From NCBI RefSeq assembly GCF_026213295.1, contig NC_079415.1, positions 33,462,792 through 33,526,791 on the forward strand: a DNA stretch of 64,000 nucleotides, given 5' to 3'. Origin of the DNA: Gadus chalcogrammus (taxonomy: Eukaryota; Chordata; Actinopteri; Gadiformes; Gadidae). This document shows, one piece after another, positions 34,034 to 46,129 of this stretch. The notes under the pieces are model-generated. The model was not told the DNA's origin. It saw nothing but the letters and a program-made list of their open reading frames with translations, and made no database searches. The stretch's first letter is position 1. Every line of letters starts with the position of its first letter. The position numbers and the translations under genes were made by a program.

Positions 34034-34091
34034 TTTGATGAAAGCTTCCTTCTCCCTCCTCAAAGGGCCGTTCAGGATGCTGCCAAGTTAC

Positions 34092-35891
34092 GCCCCGTGC
34101 CCACTACATGCGTCCGTCGACTGATGTGGGAAGGCGTGGCTGACTGATGGGGGAGTAGTCTTTGCAGAGGCATCCGTCAGCCAATCAAATCGCTTCGCCG
34201 GGTTCTTCCCGCTACTTCCTGCTTGTTGTGAGGCAAGATGACCCGCTTTCCCGCTTTCCAGTATCGTCAGAGCCCGAGTCGCGTCACAGTGCTTACATTT
34301 GCATACGCGATCTGATTGGATGACGGAACCGTCGCTGCCGAAAAGTTGAACATATTTCGACTTCTTGACTGAGCCGAAGGCTCCAACGGAACGCAATGCA
34401 TTGTGGATCCGTCCGTTCCGTTGGAGCCTTCGGCTCACGCCTCGTGCCCACTGCACCGTCAGTCAACGGACGTCAGAAGGCGTGGCTGACGGATGGGGGA
34501 GTAGTCTTTGCAGATGCATCCGTCAGCCAATCAAATCGGTTCGCCGGGTTCTTTCCGCTTCTTCCTGCTTGTTGCGAGGCAAGATTACCCGCCTTTCCCG
34601 CTTTCCTAGTATCGTCACGCCGTGCCCACTGCCTCCGTCAGTTGTCCGTTGCCCATTGACTTTGAATGGGGCGGTCGCGCAATGCATTGTGGATCCGTCA
34701 GTTGACTTGGAGCGTTCGCCACCGTCAAAAAGTTGACAAAATGTTCACTTTTTCGGCAGCGACGGATCCGTCATCACTCAGATCGCGTATGCAAATTTAA
34801 AGCACTGTGACGCGACCTCGGGCTCTGACGATACTGGAAAGCGGGAAAGCGGGTAATCTTGCCTCGCAACAAGCAGGAAGAAGCGGAAAGAACCCGGCGA
34901 ACCGATTTGATGGCTGAAGGATGCATCTGCAAAGACTACTCCCCCATCCGTCAGCCACGCCTTCTGACGTCCGTTGACTGACGGTGCAGTGGGCACGAGG
35001 CGTCAGAGCCCGAGTCGCGTCACAGTGCTTAAATTTGCATACGCGATCTGATTGGATGACGGATCCGTCGCTGCCGAAAAAGTTGAACATTTTTCAACTT
35101 TTTGACGGTGGCGAACGCTCCAAGTCAACTGACGGATCCACAATGCATTGCGCGACCGTCCCCATTCAAAGTCAATGGGCAACGGACAACTGACGGAGGC
35201 AGTGGGCACGGGGCGTCAGTCAAGAAGTTGAAAAATGTTCAACTTTTTGGCAGCGACGGATCCGTCATCCAATCAGATCGCTGTACGGTTGCTGATTGAC
35301 ACCCCGCCCTCATGAGTAAAATCCTCAGTTTGTCGATGCTCATGCTAATGATCATGTGTTTTTCCCCGCGTGTGATTTGTTGACCCATTATGTTAATTTT
35401 GATGTGCCGGTCCCCGGACGTGATTGGCTGCTGCATCGGAGGGCCGAGGATCCGGGAGGATAAAGCACGGGCGAGCTCAAAATCCACGGCAGCTGGCCTT
35501 GGATATGAAGCTTGCCATATTGGGTCTTCGAATGGTTATTTGTTGGTTGATCGAGGTTCTTGTTAATTGCTACACGGGAACTTATCCCATGCACTGGGCT
35601 AAATAAACAAATAAACAACTTCCAGTTAACCAAAGACATCTGGTTTTATGTTGCCACCCCTTCCCCTAGCGGGGGACGTAACAATCGCGTATGCAAATTT
35701 AAGCACTGTGACGCGACTCGGGCTCTGACGATACTGCATGGAAAGCGGGTCATCTTGCATCGCAACAAGCAGGAAGTAGCGGGAAGAACCCGATTTGATT
35801 GGCTGACGGATGCATCTGCAAAGACTACTCCCCCATCAGTCAGCCACGCCTTCCCACATCAGTCAACGGACGCATGTAGTGGGCACGGGGC
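34092..35891. mobile_element. Inverted-repeat element, 1.8 kb
   Basis: The ends are inverted repeats beginning GCCCCGTGCCCACTACATGC, over 75 bp long, flanked by the 5-bp direct repeat GTTAC (34087-34091, 35892-35896). Inside, further inverted copies of the same blocks (GGGGGAGTAGTCTTTGCAGA, GCAACAAGCAGGAAG, GCGACGGATCCGTC) alternate in orientation, so the element looks like nested or rearranged copies. A solo LTR interrupts it. No transposase frame was recognised. Confidence 0.8.
35282..35683. mobile_element. Solo LTR, 402 bp
   Basis: Begins TGTACGG and ends GTAACA (TG...CA), with the 5-bp target duplication ATCGC on both sides (35277-35281, 35684-35688). The host sequence without the insertion, CAGATCGCGTATGCAAATTT, is seen elsewhere in the same element. 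AATAAA signals at 35602 and 35610 fit an LTR polyadenylation region on the plus strand. No internal coding region remains, as expected after LTR-LTR recombination. Confidence 0.9.
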
Positions 35892-36044
35892 GTTACGGGT
35901 GCAATGGAGACGGTGTCTCGCAGAGCGCTCAGAGAGCAGATGTTCTCGTGTGGTAACATCGCCCTCTGCTGTCCACATCCGCTCATACACACACAGGGAC
36001 GCAAGATCATACGGGACTTGCTTTTCACCAACTTGACATCAGTA

Positions 36045-36046
<2 letters not shown>

Positions 36047-36076
<30 letters not shown>
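36047..36076. repeat. (CA)n microsatellite
   Basis: Short CA run just outside the 1.8-kb element. Confidence 0.9.
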
Positions 36077-36078
<2 letters not shown>

Positions 36079-36099
36079 ATGCACACAGTAACTTAAGGT

Positions 36100-38056
36100 G
36101 AATTGAATGAAGACTTTTTCGTTTTGAAGTATGAATCTAAATCAGTCAAATCAGACTCATCCCTTTAATTAAAATGAGGGAGGTCATATAAGATCAAACA
36201 CAGAGCTGAAATAGCCTCACTGTTACCAAGTGAGAACCTGCGTTGGGTTTCACTAATTAGCTCACCTGCCGCAGCTCGCCTGCCAAGTGTTTTTCTTAAT
36301 TAGTTAATTGGTTGCATCTGGTGCGTTTCACTTAAAAGGGAGCCGGACAGTACGTTGGAGTTCTCCACTGGCAGTGTAGCGTCTCCCAAACGCGGGTATG
36401 TTGTGTTCCCAGAATCAGAACGTGTGTTAATGTTTTGTTGAGGTCTGTTGTAACTTATTGGACATCTCTTCCTGTTTCATAGGTTTAAAGACTTTTTGAA
36501 AGTAAGGAGGAGCATCTCATCTGAACCTGCTGATGTGAGTAGTATTGTGTGGTAAAGCACAACTGTGGTGACTTGTATGTTGAATTAAATCACTGATAAT
36601 GTGCGAAGGAAATCGGGGATTGTGGTGGTTTAACTCTCATTTGAAATTTAAATAATGAGTCTACCTGAAAGTAACATTTTAGAAACTATACATTCAAACT
36701 TGTCAAAGTAAGAGGTAAATCACTCTTGACTAATGACAGTCAAATAATTAGTGTAACTTATATAAAAAAGCTGGATTAGTAATTATCTTAATCATTATTT
36801 AAAAGTTGGATGATCCCAAAGCCCCTGAATTGTATTGTCATTCATTATCTGATTTAATGGAGATGGTAGATGTTGAACTGTGGGACAGTGCCCAAGTTTG
36901 GGGAAAATTAGTAATCTGTTCTTCCTTCAAAGGTCTATCATGGATATGTAACTGCAGTTCTGTGAGTATCCCAGCTTGACCATGAAGTTGACCTGCGGAA
37001 CTGTAAGTGATTAAGTTTCTCATTACTCTTGGGCACATTGAGTGTACTTTGGCTTCCTGGCGAGTTAACCTGTTAGCTGAAGGTTGATCTGAGAAGTGAG
37101 GATGTTTTATTGGTTCATGGGTGACAGGTGTTTTTATGTTGGTTTTAATGGTTTGTTAAAACGGTTACAGGTTCTAAGTTATCGTTTGTAAACTGGAAGT
37201 AATGGTTGGGTTCTGATATCTTCAGTCTTCTTTCCAGCCACTTTCCTGAGCTCTGCATCTTCATCACATGAGTGTTGCTTTACTGATGAGGTTGTGGTCT
37301 GAGTGAGCAGAGGTGCATACTGGGATACAGAGCTGTCTGAAGTCTACATGTCTGTAGACGCGCCCCCTCAGGGGAAACCGAGCGTGTTTGAGAACCGCTT
37401 GTGACGTCAGCTAACCTGGACTAGAATGTTCTTTAAGATGGAGACAGGGATTCAGAAGGAGAAACGCCAGGGGGAGATGAGGGGGCTCCTCATCTCAACG
37501 ACTGAAACACAACTACAGTCTGACACAGAGAACCATGGAACACATTCAACAGTCCCCTCCAGGCATCGTGAATCCTCAAGGAACCGTTTCATTTCCAAGA
37601 AGGTCTTATTTGGGGACATCCCCAGATGTATCCTGCTCCTCAAGAGCCACCCCCCTCCACTGGGTTGTCTTCTGAACAGATGACCTCCTTCCTGTCCTCA
37701 GGCTGACCAAAGCAAAACCGCTTGCATCTGTGAAGGCCCCCATTCAGGAAACCACTGGACTACAAAGACATGACTTCAGAGACGTGAATCAACCTTGGAG
37801 ACGCAAGAATAATCCATCACCAATGTGGGACGCCACTGAAGAATGTTGTACATAATTACGTCTCTGGAGACATTGGTTGTTCTGTTCTGGGTGCCCTGGC
37901 AGGAGAGCTGGGGTTGGATGATGGAATGTTCTTTGGCATGAGGCTTTTACCCTGCATGATTGTTTGGCCTTTTATGGCTCAGTGGTGTGTGTGGGTTTGA
38001 CATGAGATGGATGATTTTTGAGCATCTGGCATGGGGTTCTACGTCCGTGTCCTGGG

Positions 38057-38100
<44 letters not shown>

Positions 38101-40780
38101 GGCTTGCTTTGACGGTGATAATGTTCATACGGGGGTCTGTGTGGTTGGCTTGGGATATTGGAATGGTCAACTAAATCATACCTGATGGACGGCCACACGT
38201 TTACTTGAGGCCTCCAGTTGACATGCAGAGCCCAGAGTGACGCTCCGGAGCGATATCCAACACACTGGGCAGGAAGGAGTGTCCAACTCAAGTGTAAAAG
38301 GATGCAAGCGGCGTGTTCAGATCAGTGACTTCAAACTAGGACTACACCAATCAGGATCAATGGAGGATGGACACCTAAAGGAATTCCAAAGGAGAGTCTG
38401 ACGTTGGAAATGGACCTAAATGGATATTCAAGATGACCTTCAGACCTGCAAGGAGACGGCTCTTCATACCTGGCTGGATTGATGGAGAGCCCTGTGGATC
38501 TTGTCTCGCTCTCAGTTGCACGTCTTCGCAGGCTGAACTGTATTTGTTTCGGACAGGACTAGCTGAACGATTGGTTCTGATTTAAGGGAACCAATCGTGG
38601 GAACTCCAACTAGTGCGCTCTTCGAGCTGAAGTTGTGCTCTTCAGCCGAGGTAAGGAAACCTTCACTGGGGCTTCAAGGTGTAAAGAGGACTGTTTCAAA
38701 GTGTTCCATGGTACTCTGATGAAGACCGTTGTTGTTTCACTGGCTGAGGGGAAGAACCCTCACATCTTCCTCTTGGCCTTTCTCCTCTGAGAATCCTGCC
38801 GCCATCTTGAAGGATATTCTAGTGCATGTAACTTATGTCACGACACATTCTCAAACACTTGGTTTCTCCTGAGGGGCTTGTCTGTAGAACTGAAGATGTC
38901 AGACAGCACTGTATCCCAGCATGCATCTCTGCTCACTCAGACCACACCCCCATGAGTAGGATGCAACACTAGCGATGGAGATGTACAGTTTTATAAGTAA
39001 CGAGGGAGACAAAGGTGATTAGAACACAATGGCATGTCAAGTCTGTAAATCTTTAAACCATGAAGATGGTTGGATAGTTCAGGAATTGGGCTTTATTTTA
39101 GTATGGGCAGTCCTTATTGAATGATTCCATTGTTTTTAGGCAAGGATTTGTTGTTGTGGGATGTACATGGTAGTTTGGTTCTTCGTACGGTTTTGATTGA
39201 TATAACTTGTACACACTGGGTGCATAATAATTTAAAGGTACACTGAATAGTAGTAATGACCAACAGCAACAAACAGATCTCCTCAAGGTAAGTCTGTTGG
39301 CTGTGTTTTAATGAAGACCATCGCTGGACTTCAGGATCTTCCTTCGTTCAGCTCAAGGTGAGGCGCTGGTTCTGTTTTTTCTTTGGTTGGTTCCGGGCGG
39401 AATGTTCGGATTCCAGTCGGACGGTTTGTGCTTCCCGCCGTGGAAGGTTTTGAGTGCGGTCACTTGATTTAGTCCCAATGGTTAGCATAGAACGTTGTAG
39501 TCTTGACAACCATTAGAAGCCACCTAGCAGTTAGTGGATAGGAATCTGGCTGAACGTTCTGGATTGTATTTGCGTAACCTCGAGCCGTTGCCAACGGAAA
39601 CTATTTTTCAGTCGTTTCCATTGGGAAATGTTTCCCCTATCTTAAACAACTTAAGTTGATTAAATAACATACTGACCGTACAATCGTACAATATGTTGAA
39701 GTTCGATGGTTGCGGCGTACTTTTAACACGTTACGGGACTCTCGCTGCGTACGAAACGGCATTCTACTTGCGGGCCCATTTCTGACATCAGTGAAGGCTG
39801 AAACATTTCAAGGTGGAAGGCAATTTGACATTTCTTCAGCGGAACCCAGCACCTGAATATGGCGAGTAAATTTGATTTAATATCAATACTACTTAGTGTT
39901 CTTTGTTACTTCTATCTGCTGTCATTAATTGCCACATAAGTTAAACCCTACCTAATGGAATGACGTTAAACAATGACTTTGGTGCTGAGTTACCAACTGG
40001 ATAATATCAAAGCTAAAATAATGGCCGTCCTTCCCATGTGTTACAGTAGAAGATACTCTGTATCTGTACAAGGTTAAAAAGGTAACATGTAGTTTGTCCC
40101 AAGGTGTCCACCTCCTCACCCAGAGCCAGACCTCCACCTCCTCACAAGTCCTCCAGAACAGGTCAGTGCTCTTGTGTGTGAGTAGTGGTCAGTTTCAATG
40201 CATGGCCTGAACCACATCTTTAAACTTTTAGACTGCTCTGTCTTCATTCCCAAAATGGAATGCTCATGTCTGGTCTCAAGTATTTTCCAGCCTTGAGTTA
40301 TAAAATAATAGTTAATTTAATTGTGTAACTAGGTTTTGGATGAGTCAATTAAGTTTATTGTTGGGCAAATGCTGATATAAATCTGCTGCTGTAGCTGAAA
40401 GGCAAGGCTGGGGGCCGGAGGCTTGTGGTGCCAGGGTGGACCGGAGACTGAGGCTGGAGACCAGGGGCCTGCAGCACCGGACCAGGGGGTAACCGTCACC
40501 AAGCTCATCTCAAACACTAAAATCCACGGTAGTTTAGGTCTGGTTTTAATCATATTATGACTATCTGTGCCAAGCTGTGATTTGAGTTAATTCATACCAG
40601 GTTTATGTAGGAGTCATTATTGTTACTAGTGCTGCTATGACCGTAGTGGATGAATTGCGGAATGCGACAATCTGCAGACGTTGTCTAATTTAAGTGTTCA
40701 AATATGTTTTAAATTCGTCTTCCATTTTACAAGTGAACCTCAGATGCAGGAGGTGGGGTGTGTTGTGTCCCCAGGTGATT
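36100..40780. other. No protein gene; possible non-coding transcript exons
   Basis: No domain-bearing frame. Several strong-looking donors occur on the plus strand: CGCGG/GTATGT (36396), GAT/GTGAGT (about 36534), GAACT/GTAAGT (37003), CCGAG/GTAAGG (about 38651), TCAAG/GTAAGT (39289). They would bound short exons. This is weak evidence for a spliced non-coding RNA. A (GT)n run lies at 38061-38098, and a diverged inverted pair at 37256-37420 and 38822-38985. Confidence 0.25.
37256..38985. repeat. Diverged inverted repeat pair (about 165 bp arms)
   Basis: The arms 37256-37420 and 38822-38985 pair as inverted copies (TGTGGTCTGAGTGAGCAGAG is shared). They could be old ends of a 1.7-kb element, but no target duplication was found. 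Confidence 0.55.
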
Positions 40781-41370
40781 TACTGCTGAGACCAACTGTG
40801 TTTGTAACCAGACCAGGAATCCATGGCTGAAGGAGCTGATGGAGCCGTGCTGAAGGAGCTGACGGAGGCCCTGCCTGGTGGAGGATGTCTGTCGTGGGGT
40901 AGATGGAGCCTGACTCTGAAGTGATTATCACACTCACTGCCACTTCTCGTAGAATACTGCTACCACAAACCACCGGCGTTTGTACCACATATACCAGACG
41001 ACTACATCTGTTTTACCACATGTTGAAGCAAGACTTCTGCTGTTTGTTCCAGACCAGGACTCTGTCTGAGGAGAGCTGATGGAGGAGCTGAGACGCTGGA
41101 GGACGACTAGGAATCGACCAACAGGGATTCCTCGTAAGTTGTATTTACTTACATGGTTGACTTAAAGGGCAAAATACAGCTGTTACTTTGACATGCGTTA
41201 ACAAACTACTGCTGTGTTTTCTTACTAGGACGTATTTCTGGAGCGGAGGCGAGCTGGTAGGGGAGCCATGAATCTGGAGGATGACCATGACTCTACCAAC
41301 AAGGATTGTACGTTTGTATTAACCTAACAAAGTGGAAATAAAGGGCTTAAAAATGAGTTTGCATTATCTG

Positions 41371-41475
41371 GATATAGTGGACTAGGTAGGGGGTTCAACT
41401 CTCAGACCAATGGTGCCGGCATTCAGTCCTCAGGATACAGTGATGCGTCCTTGAGCAAGGTGCCCTAAAGCCTGC
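41371..41475 (+). mobile_element. tRNA-derived SINE fragment 1
   Basis: Reads AGTGGACTAGGTAGGGGGTT, then a damaged B-box region, then CAGTGATGCGTCCTTGAGCA, the phrase found after the tRNA-like head in many fish SINEs. Confidence 0.55.
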
Positions 41476-42106
41476 CTGCTCCTTAATGACATCTCTTTGG
41501 TTCAGATAATGTTGCATCTTTTGAATATTGAACCTAATCCATGTCCATTTGGTCCGGGCAGACACACCTGAGCTGAACCTCACCTGATCCTGTTTGGTCG
41601 GGGGCAGACACACCTGCGCTGAACCCGCCCTGATCCTGACATCCTGCTGGTCCCGTCTCCTCAGTTCATCTGAGCCTCGTCCTCCAGAAGACCTGCTGAG
41701 CTCAGCAGTCTGAGGCTGATGGATCAATGACCTCCAGTGGGAGTGATCTTCTTGACCCCACATGTACCCGTGTGCTTCCACACGCCTTTCCCTCACGTCT
41801 GTCACTAACCTCACTACTTCACTTCTCTCTACTGCTTCACCTTCTTCTTCCTTCTCTGTGGTTTGAACCTTTACACTGAAGGCGTGTCTTCCTGCCCTCA
41901 GAGGGTTCAGCGTTAGGGTTGAGAGTCAGGGTTTAGAGTCAGGGAATGAGCTGGTCAGGGAGGACTGGTTTTACACAAACCTCTTCACTTGCTTTCTGAA
42001 TGGTGGTGACATTTTGAAAAGATTCATTTGGGAAAATGTTTTCCTCTGCTTTCCTTTACAAAAATATGTATTAAACTTCTGTGTTTGTAACCAGACCAGG
42101 AATCCA

Positions 42107-42386
42107 TGGCTGATGGAGCTGATGGAGGAGCCGTGCTGAAGGCCCTGCCTGGTGGAGGAGCTGATGGAGGCCCTGCCTGGTGGAGGAGTCGTGCTGCAGG
42201 CCCTGCCTGGTGGAGGTGCTGATGGAGGCCCTGCCGGGTGGAGGAGCCGTGCTGAAGGCCCTGCCTGGTGGAGGAGCTGATGGAGGCCCTGCCTGGTGGA
42301 GGAGCCGTGCTGAAGCCCTGCCTGGTGGAGGAGCTGGTGGAGGCCCTGCCTGGTGGAGGAGCTGGTGGAGGCCCTGTCTGGTGAAG
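42107..42386. repeat. Minisatellite, about 30-33 bp unit
   Basis: About nine imperfect units of GGAGGCCCTGCCTGGTGGAG plus GAGCTGATG or GAGCCGTGCTGA. The first copy of the segmental duplication has only one or two units (40830-40885). Gly/Pro-rich frames over it are artefacts. Confidence 0.85.
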
Positions 42387-42935
42387 GACGTCCGTCGTGG
42401 GGTAGATGGAGCCTGACTCTGCAGTGATCATCACACTCACTGGCACTTCTCGTAGAATACTGCTACCACAAACTACCGGCGTTTGTACCATATATACCAG
42501 ATGACTACATCTGTTTTACCACATGTTGAAGCAAGACTTCTGCTGTTTGTTCCAGACCAGGACTCTGTCTGAGGAGAGCTGCTGGAGGACGACTAGGAAT
42601 CGACCAACAAGGATTCCTTGTAAGTTTGTATTTACTTACATGGTTGACTTAAAGGGCAAAATACAGCTGTTACTTTGACATGCGTTAACCAACTACCGCT
42701 GTGTTTTCTTACTAGAATGTGTTTCTGGTGCGGAGGCAAGTTGGTTGGGGAGCCGCAAATCTGGAGGATGACATCACTCTAATTACAAATTACTACTGTG
42801 TTTGTTACTTTACATTAGAGACCAATTACGTTTGTAACCAGACCAGGAATCTGGAGGACTGTACATCTAGAAGGCAGATCCTGAGGACCACCAGTACTCT
42901 ACCATTAAGGATTCCTCGTAAGTTTGCAAGATCTG

Positions 42936-43040
42936 GACATAGTGGACTAGGTAGGGGGTTGGGGGTTAAACTCTCAAACCAATGGTGCCGGGTTCAAGTC
43001 CTCAGAATACAGTGATGCGTCCTTGAGCAAGGCGCCCTAA
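42936..43040 (+). mobile_element. tRNA-derived SINE fragment 2
   Basis: As fragment 1 but with a good pol III B box, GGTTCAAGTCC, at 42991-43001. Confidence 0.6.
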
Positions 43041-44097
43041 AGCCTGCCTGCTCATTAATTACTTATCTTTGGTTCAGAAAATGTTGCATCTTTTGAATAT
43101 TGAATCTAATCAATGTCCTTGTTTGGTCCGAGCAGACACACCTGAGCTGAACCCGCCCTGATCCTGTTGGGTCGGGGGCAGACGCACCTGAGCTGAACCC
43201 GCCCTGATCCTGACATCCTGCTGGTCCCGTCTCCTCAGTTCATCTGAGCCTCGTCCTCCAGAAGACCTGCTGAGCTCAGCGGTCTGAGGCTGATGGATCA
43301 ATGACCTCCAGTGGGAGTGATCTTCTTGACCCCACATGTAACCGTGTGCTTCCACACGCCTTTCCCTCACGTCTGTCACTAACCTCACTACTTCACTTCT
43401 CTCTACTGCTTCCTCTTCTTCTTCCTTCTCTGTGGTTCGAACCTTTACTCCGAAGGCGCGTCTTCCAGCCCTCAGAGGGTTTAGCGTTAGGGTTGAGATA
43501 TAGGGTTTAGAGTCAGGGACAGAGCTGGTCAGGGAGGACTGCTTTTACACAAACCTCTTCACTTGCTTTCGGAATGGTGGTGACATTTTGAAAAGATTCA
43601 TTTGGGAAAATGTTTTCATCTGCTTCCCTTTACAAAATTGTATTTAACTTCTGTCAAGTGTTTTTGTTTATATATTAAAATCCCACATTGACTTCTACAT
43701 GTTTGGTGCGGTTCATTTAATTGTCCTTTTAACTTGGTTAATGTCAAGCTAAACTCCTGCAATACATTTAATATACATGATTGTTATTCAGCAATGTTCA
43801 CATAATCCATTTAGTAAAAATATGAAACCTCAATATTACTACAAAATTCAAGCCTATTCATGTATTTAACAATGTACATACTGCCCTGCAGGCCATTCTC
43901 TGCTACTACAACACTTTCAAACCACCAACCCATCTCACATCAATGTACAATAGCTACGTTGGTTCAAACGGAAAATGTAGTTTGGTGTGAGACTGTTGTC
44001 CAGCAGAGGGAGCTGTCATACACCTTAATTATACAGGGATGTCTGTGTATTTACATTTTAAAATGTTCATGTGCTGGTCTAGTTTGTCTGCAAATAA

Positions 44098-44275
44098 CTC
44101 TGTGGATAAGCAGCACAGCAGTCAGGTAGCTATTTTATGCTAAAATAAACTGCATATTTTGTTGATTTATGTGAAGCATTATTTTTTTTTCATGCAAATT
44201 AAAGCATAGAAATACATTTTGGCGTTTTATTTTTCCGTCTGGGCTAAGCCCTGGATGTTTATGAGACCTAGAAAC
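44098..44275. repeat. Dispersed repeat R1, copy 2
   Basis: Shares AAGCAGCACAGCAGTCAGGT with copy 1 and GGGCTAAG-CCTGGATGTTTATG with copy 3. It ends in CCTAGAAACACCCCTG, similar to a transposon terminus also seen at 46382-46395. Confidence 0.6.
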
Positions 44276-44389
44276 ACCCCTGCCGTCGACGGCGTTCCCA
44301 TAGACGGGCCGGACGTCAGTTGGCGGAGGACGGGGTCCGACTGATGACGGGGCCACAAAGGGCCTCCAACGCCCCCCACTCCAGCTCAC

Positions 44390-45238
44390 ACTGAGCCAGT
44401 ATCCTGGGTACTTATACTCATACTGAGCCAGTATCCTGTGTACTTATACTCATACTGAGCCAGTATCCTGTACACTTATACTCATACTGAGCCAGTAACC
44501 TGTGTACATATACTCATACTGAGCCAGTATCCTGTGTACTTATACTCATACTGAGCCAGTATCCTGTGTACTTATACTCATACTGAGCCAGTATCATGTG
44601 TACTTATACTCATACTGAGCCAGTATCCTGTGTACTTATACTCATACTGAGCCAGTATCCTGTGTACTTATACTCATACTGAGCCAGTAACCTGTGTACT
44701 TATACTCATACTGAGCCAGTAACCTGTGTACTTATACTCATACTGAGCCAGTAACCTGTGTACTTATACTCATACTGAGCCAGTAACCTGTGTACTTATA
44801 CTCATACTGAGCCAGTAACATGTGTACTTATACTCATACTGAGCCAGTAACCTGTGTACTTATACTCATACTGAGCCAGTAACCTGTGTACTTAAACTCA
44901 TACTGAGCCAGTAACCTGTGTACTTATACTCATACTGAGCCACTAACCTGTGTACTTGTACTCATACTGAGCCAGTAACCTGTGTACTTATACTCATACT
45001 GAGCCAGTATCCTGTGTACTTATACTGAGCCACTAACCTGTGTACTTGTACTCATACTGAGCCAGTATCCTGTGTACTTATACTGAGCCACTAACCTGTG
45101 TACTTGTACTCATACTGAGCCAGTAATCTGTGTACTTGTACTCATACTGAGCCAGTATCCTGTGTACTTATACTCATACTGAGCCCGTATACGGGGTACT
45201 TATACTCATACTTAGGCAGTGCCTGTGTACTTATACTC
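44390..45238. repeat. 32-bp minisatellite, about 26 units
   Basis: The unit is CATACTGAGCCAGTAACCTG plus TGTACTTATACT. Early units mostly read AGTATCCTG; middle units AGTAACCTG; late units include shortened 22-bp forms that lack ACTCAT. There are no spacers, so it is not a CRISPR array. Confidence 0.97.
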
Positions 45239-45363
45239 GGTGGCGTCACAAGGCTGTTTTATTCGGGGCTAAAGACGCGGATATTAGTTAATTAGCCCTG
45301 GAATATAATTTTTGGGTTAAAATAAATAAGTAAAAGAATATTTTTCTCTTCTCTCTATGTATC

Positions 45364-45364
<1 letters not shown>

Positions 45365-45406
<42 letters not shown>

Positions 45407-45455
45407 TATGTATATATATGTATGTATATGTATATGTGTATATATATGTATATTT
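45365..45455. repeat. (TA)n and TATATG-rich tract
   Basis: Alternating TA run followed by degenerate TATATGTA repeats. Confidence 0.9.
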
Positions 45456-45612
45456 ATGTTTTACTCTGAAATAGATTGAATAGAACTTTAGATCTTTGGG
45501 GATAAGCAGCAAAGCAGTCAGGTAGCTATTTAAAGCTGTTTTTTTGTATGCCCAAAGGGATACTTTTCTTTTCCCTCTGGGCTAAGTCACGGATGTTTAT
45601 GAAACCTAGAAT
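45455..45612. repeat. Dispersed repeat R1, copy 3
   Basis: Shares ATAAGCAGCAAAGCAGTCAG and GGATGTTTATGAAACCTAGA with the other two copies. It is followed by a GGC-repeat (45627-45662). Confidence 0.6.
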
Positions 45613-45959
45613 CGGCTGCGTCTCTTGCGGCGGCGGCGGCGGCTCTTGCGGCGGCGGCGGCTGCTCGACGCAGCAGCTGTACATGTGAGCAGTCTTTTAG
45701 TGCCTTGCGGTCGGCTCCATACATGGCTCAGGAGGCCTACAGGCCAAAGCAGACTCCCGCACCTAGCTGTGAGTCCATTGCGAAGGAGTTGCTTGAAAGA
45801 ATTGACACCAAAGGGTCATTGACAGGTTGCCACCCTCAAAGTGCGGCGACATCGATGTTTTTGGACTATTGGGTTGGACCTTCTTTTTATCTTTTTTTTT
45901 TGCTCTTGATGTGAAGCATGTATTATTATTAATTTGATGACTTATATTGGTTTATGAAA

Positions 45960-46098
45960 GTTCAGATAGGTGTGCAACCAAGTAGAATAGAGATGGCCAT
46001 TCGTAAATAATTAACAGAAGATTTGTTGTCCAAGTCCCTGTACCTAGTACTTTGTTCAATGACAATAAAGTTGAATCTAATCTAATCAAATCGAATGA
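45960..46098 (+). mobile_element. LINE 3' tail
   Basis: Ends in TGACAATAAAGTTGAATCTA followed by (TCTAATC)n-like repeats, a typical 3' end of fish non-LTR elements. No reverse transcriptase is present. The short frame at 45705-45914 just upstream is not recognised. Confidence 0.5.
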
Positions 46099-46129
46099 CT
46101 GTTGATACAAAAGGAGGCACTTGGAGTTA

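Larger units (their letters stand above)
40790..43650. repeat. Tandem segmental duplication
   Basis: Blocks at about 40790-41990 and 42080-43650 are two copies of one unit. They share AACCAGACCAGGAATCCATG, GGTAGATGGAGCCTGACTCT, CAGACCAGGACTCTGTCTGA, the SINE fragments and the 3' block with CCAGTGGGAGTGATCTTCTT. The second copy has an expanded minisatellite. No coding function was recognised. Confidence 0.8.

Noticed and set aside
37275..37340. Possible C/D-box snoRNA (CTGATGAG ... CTGA)
   Set aside because: No terminal stem, and the C-box is not kept in the inverted duplicate near 38950.
42180..42416. Gly/Trp-rich or Pro-rich proteins over 42.1-42.4 kb
   Set aside because: Both strands stay open only because of the 30-33-bp minisatellite; no conserved start or splice pattern.
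44390..45238. CRISPR-like regular repeats
   Set aside because: Units are contiguous 32-bp minisatellite repeats without spacers, and the genome is eukaryotic.
45705..45914. 69-codon frame MRSAPYMAQEAYRPKQ...
   Set aside because: It follows a GGC repeat, precedes a LINE tail and has no recognised domain; it is probably part of retroelement or repeat DNA.
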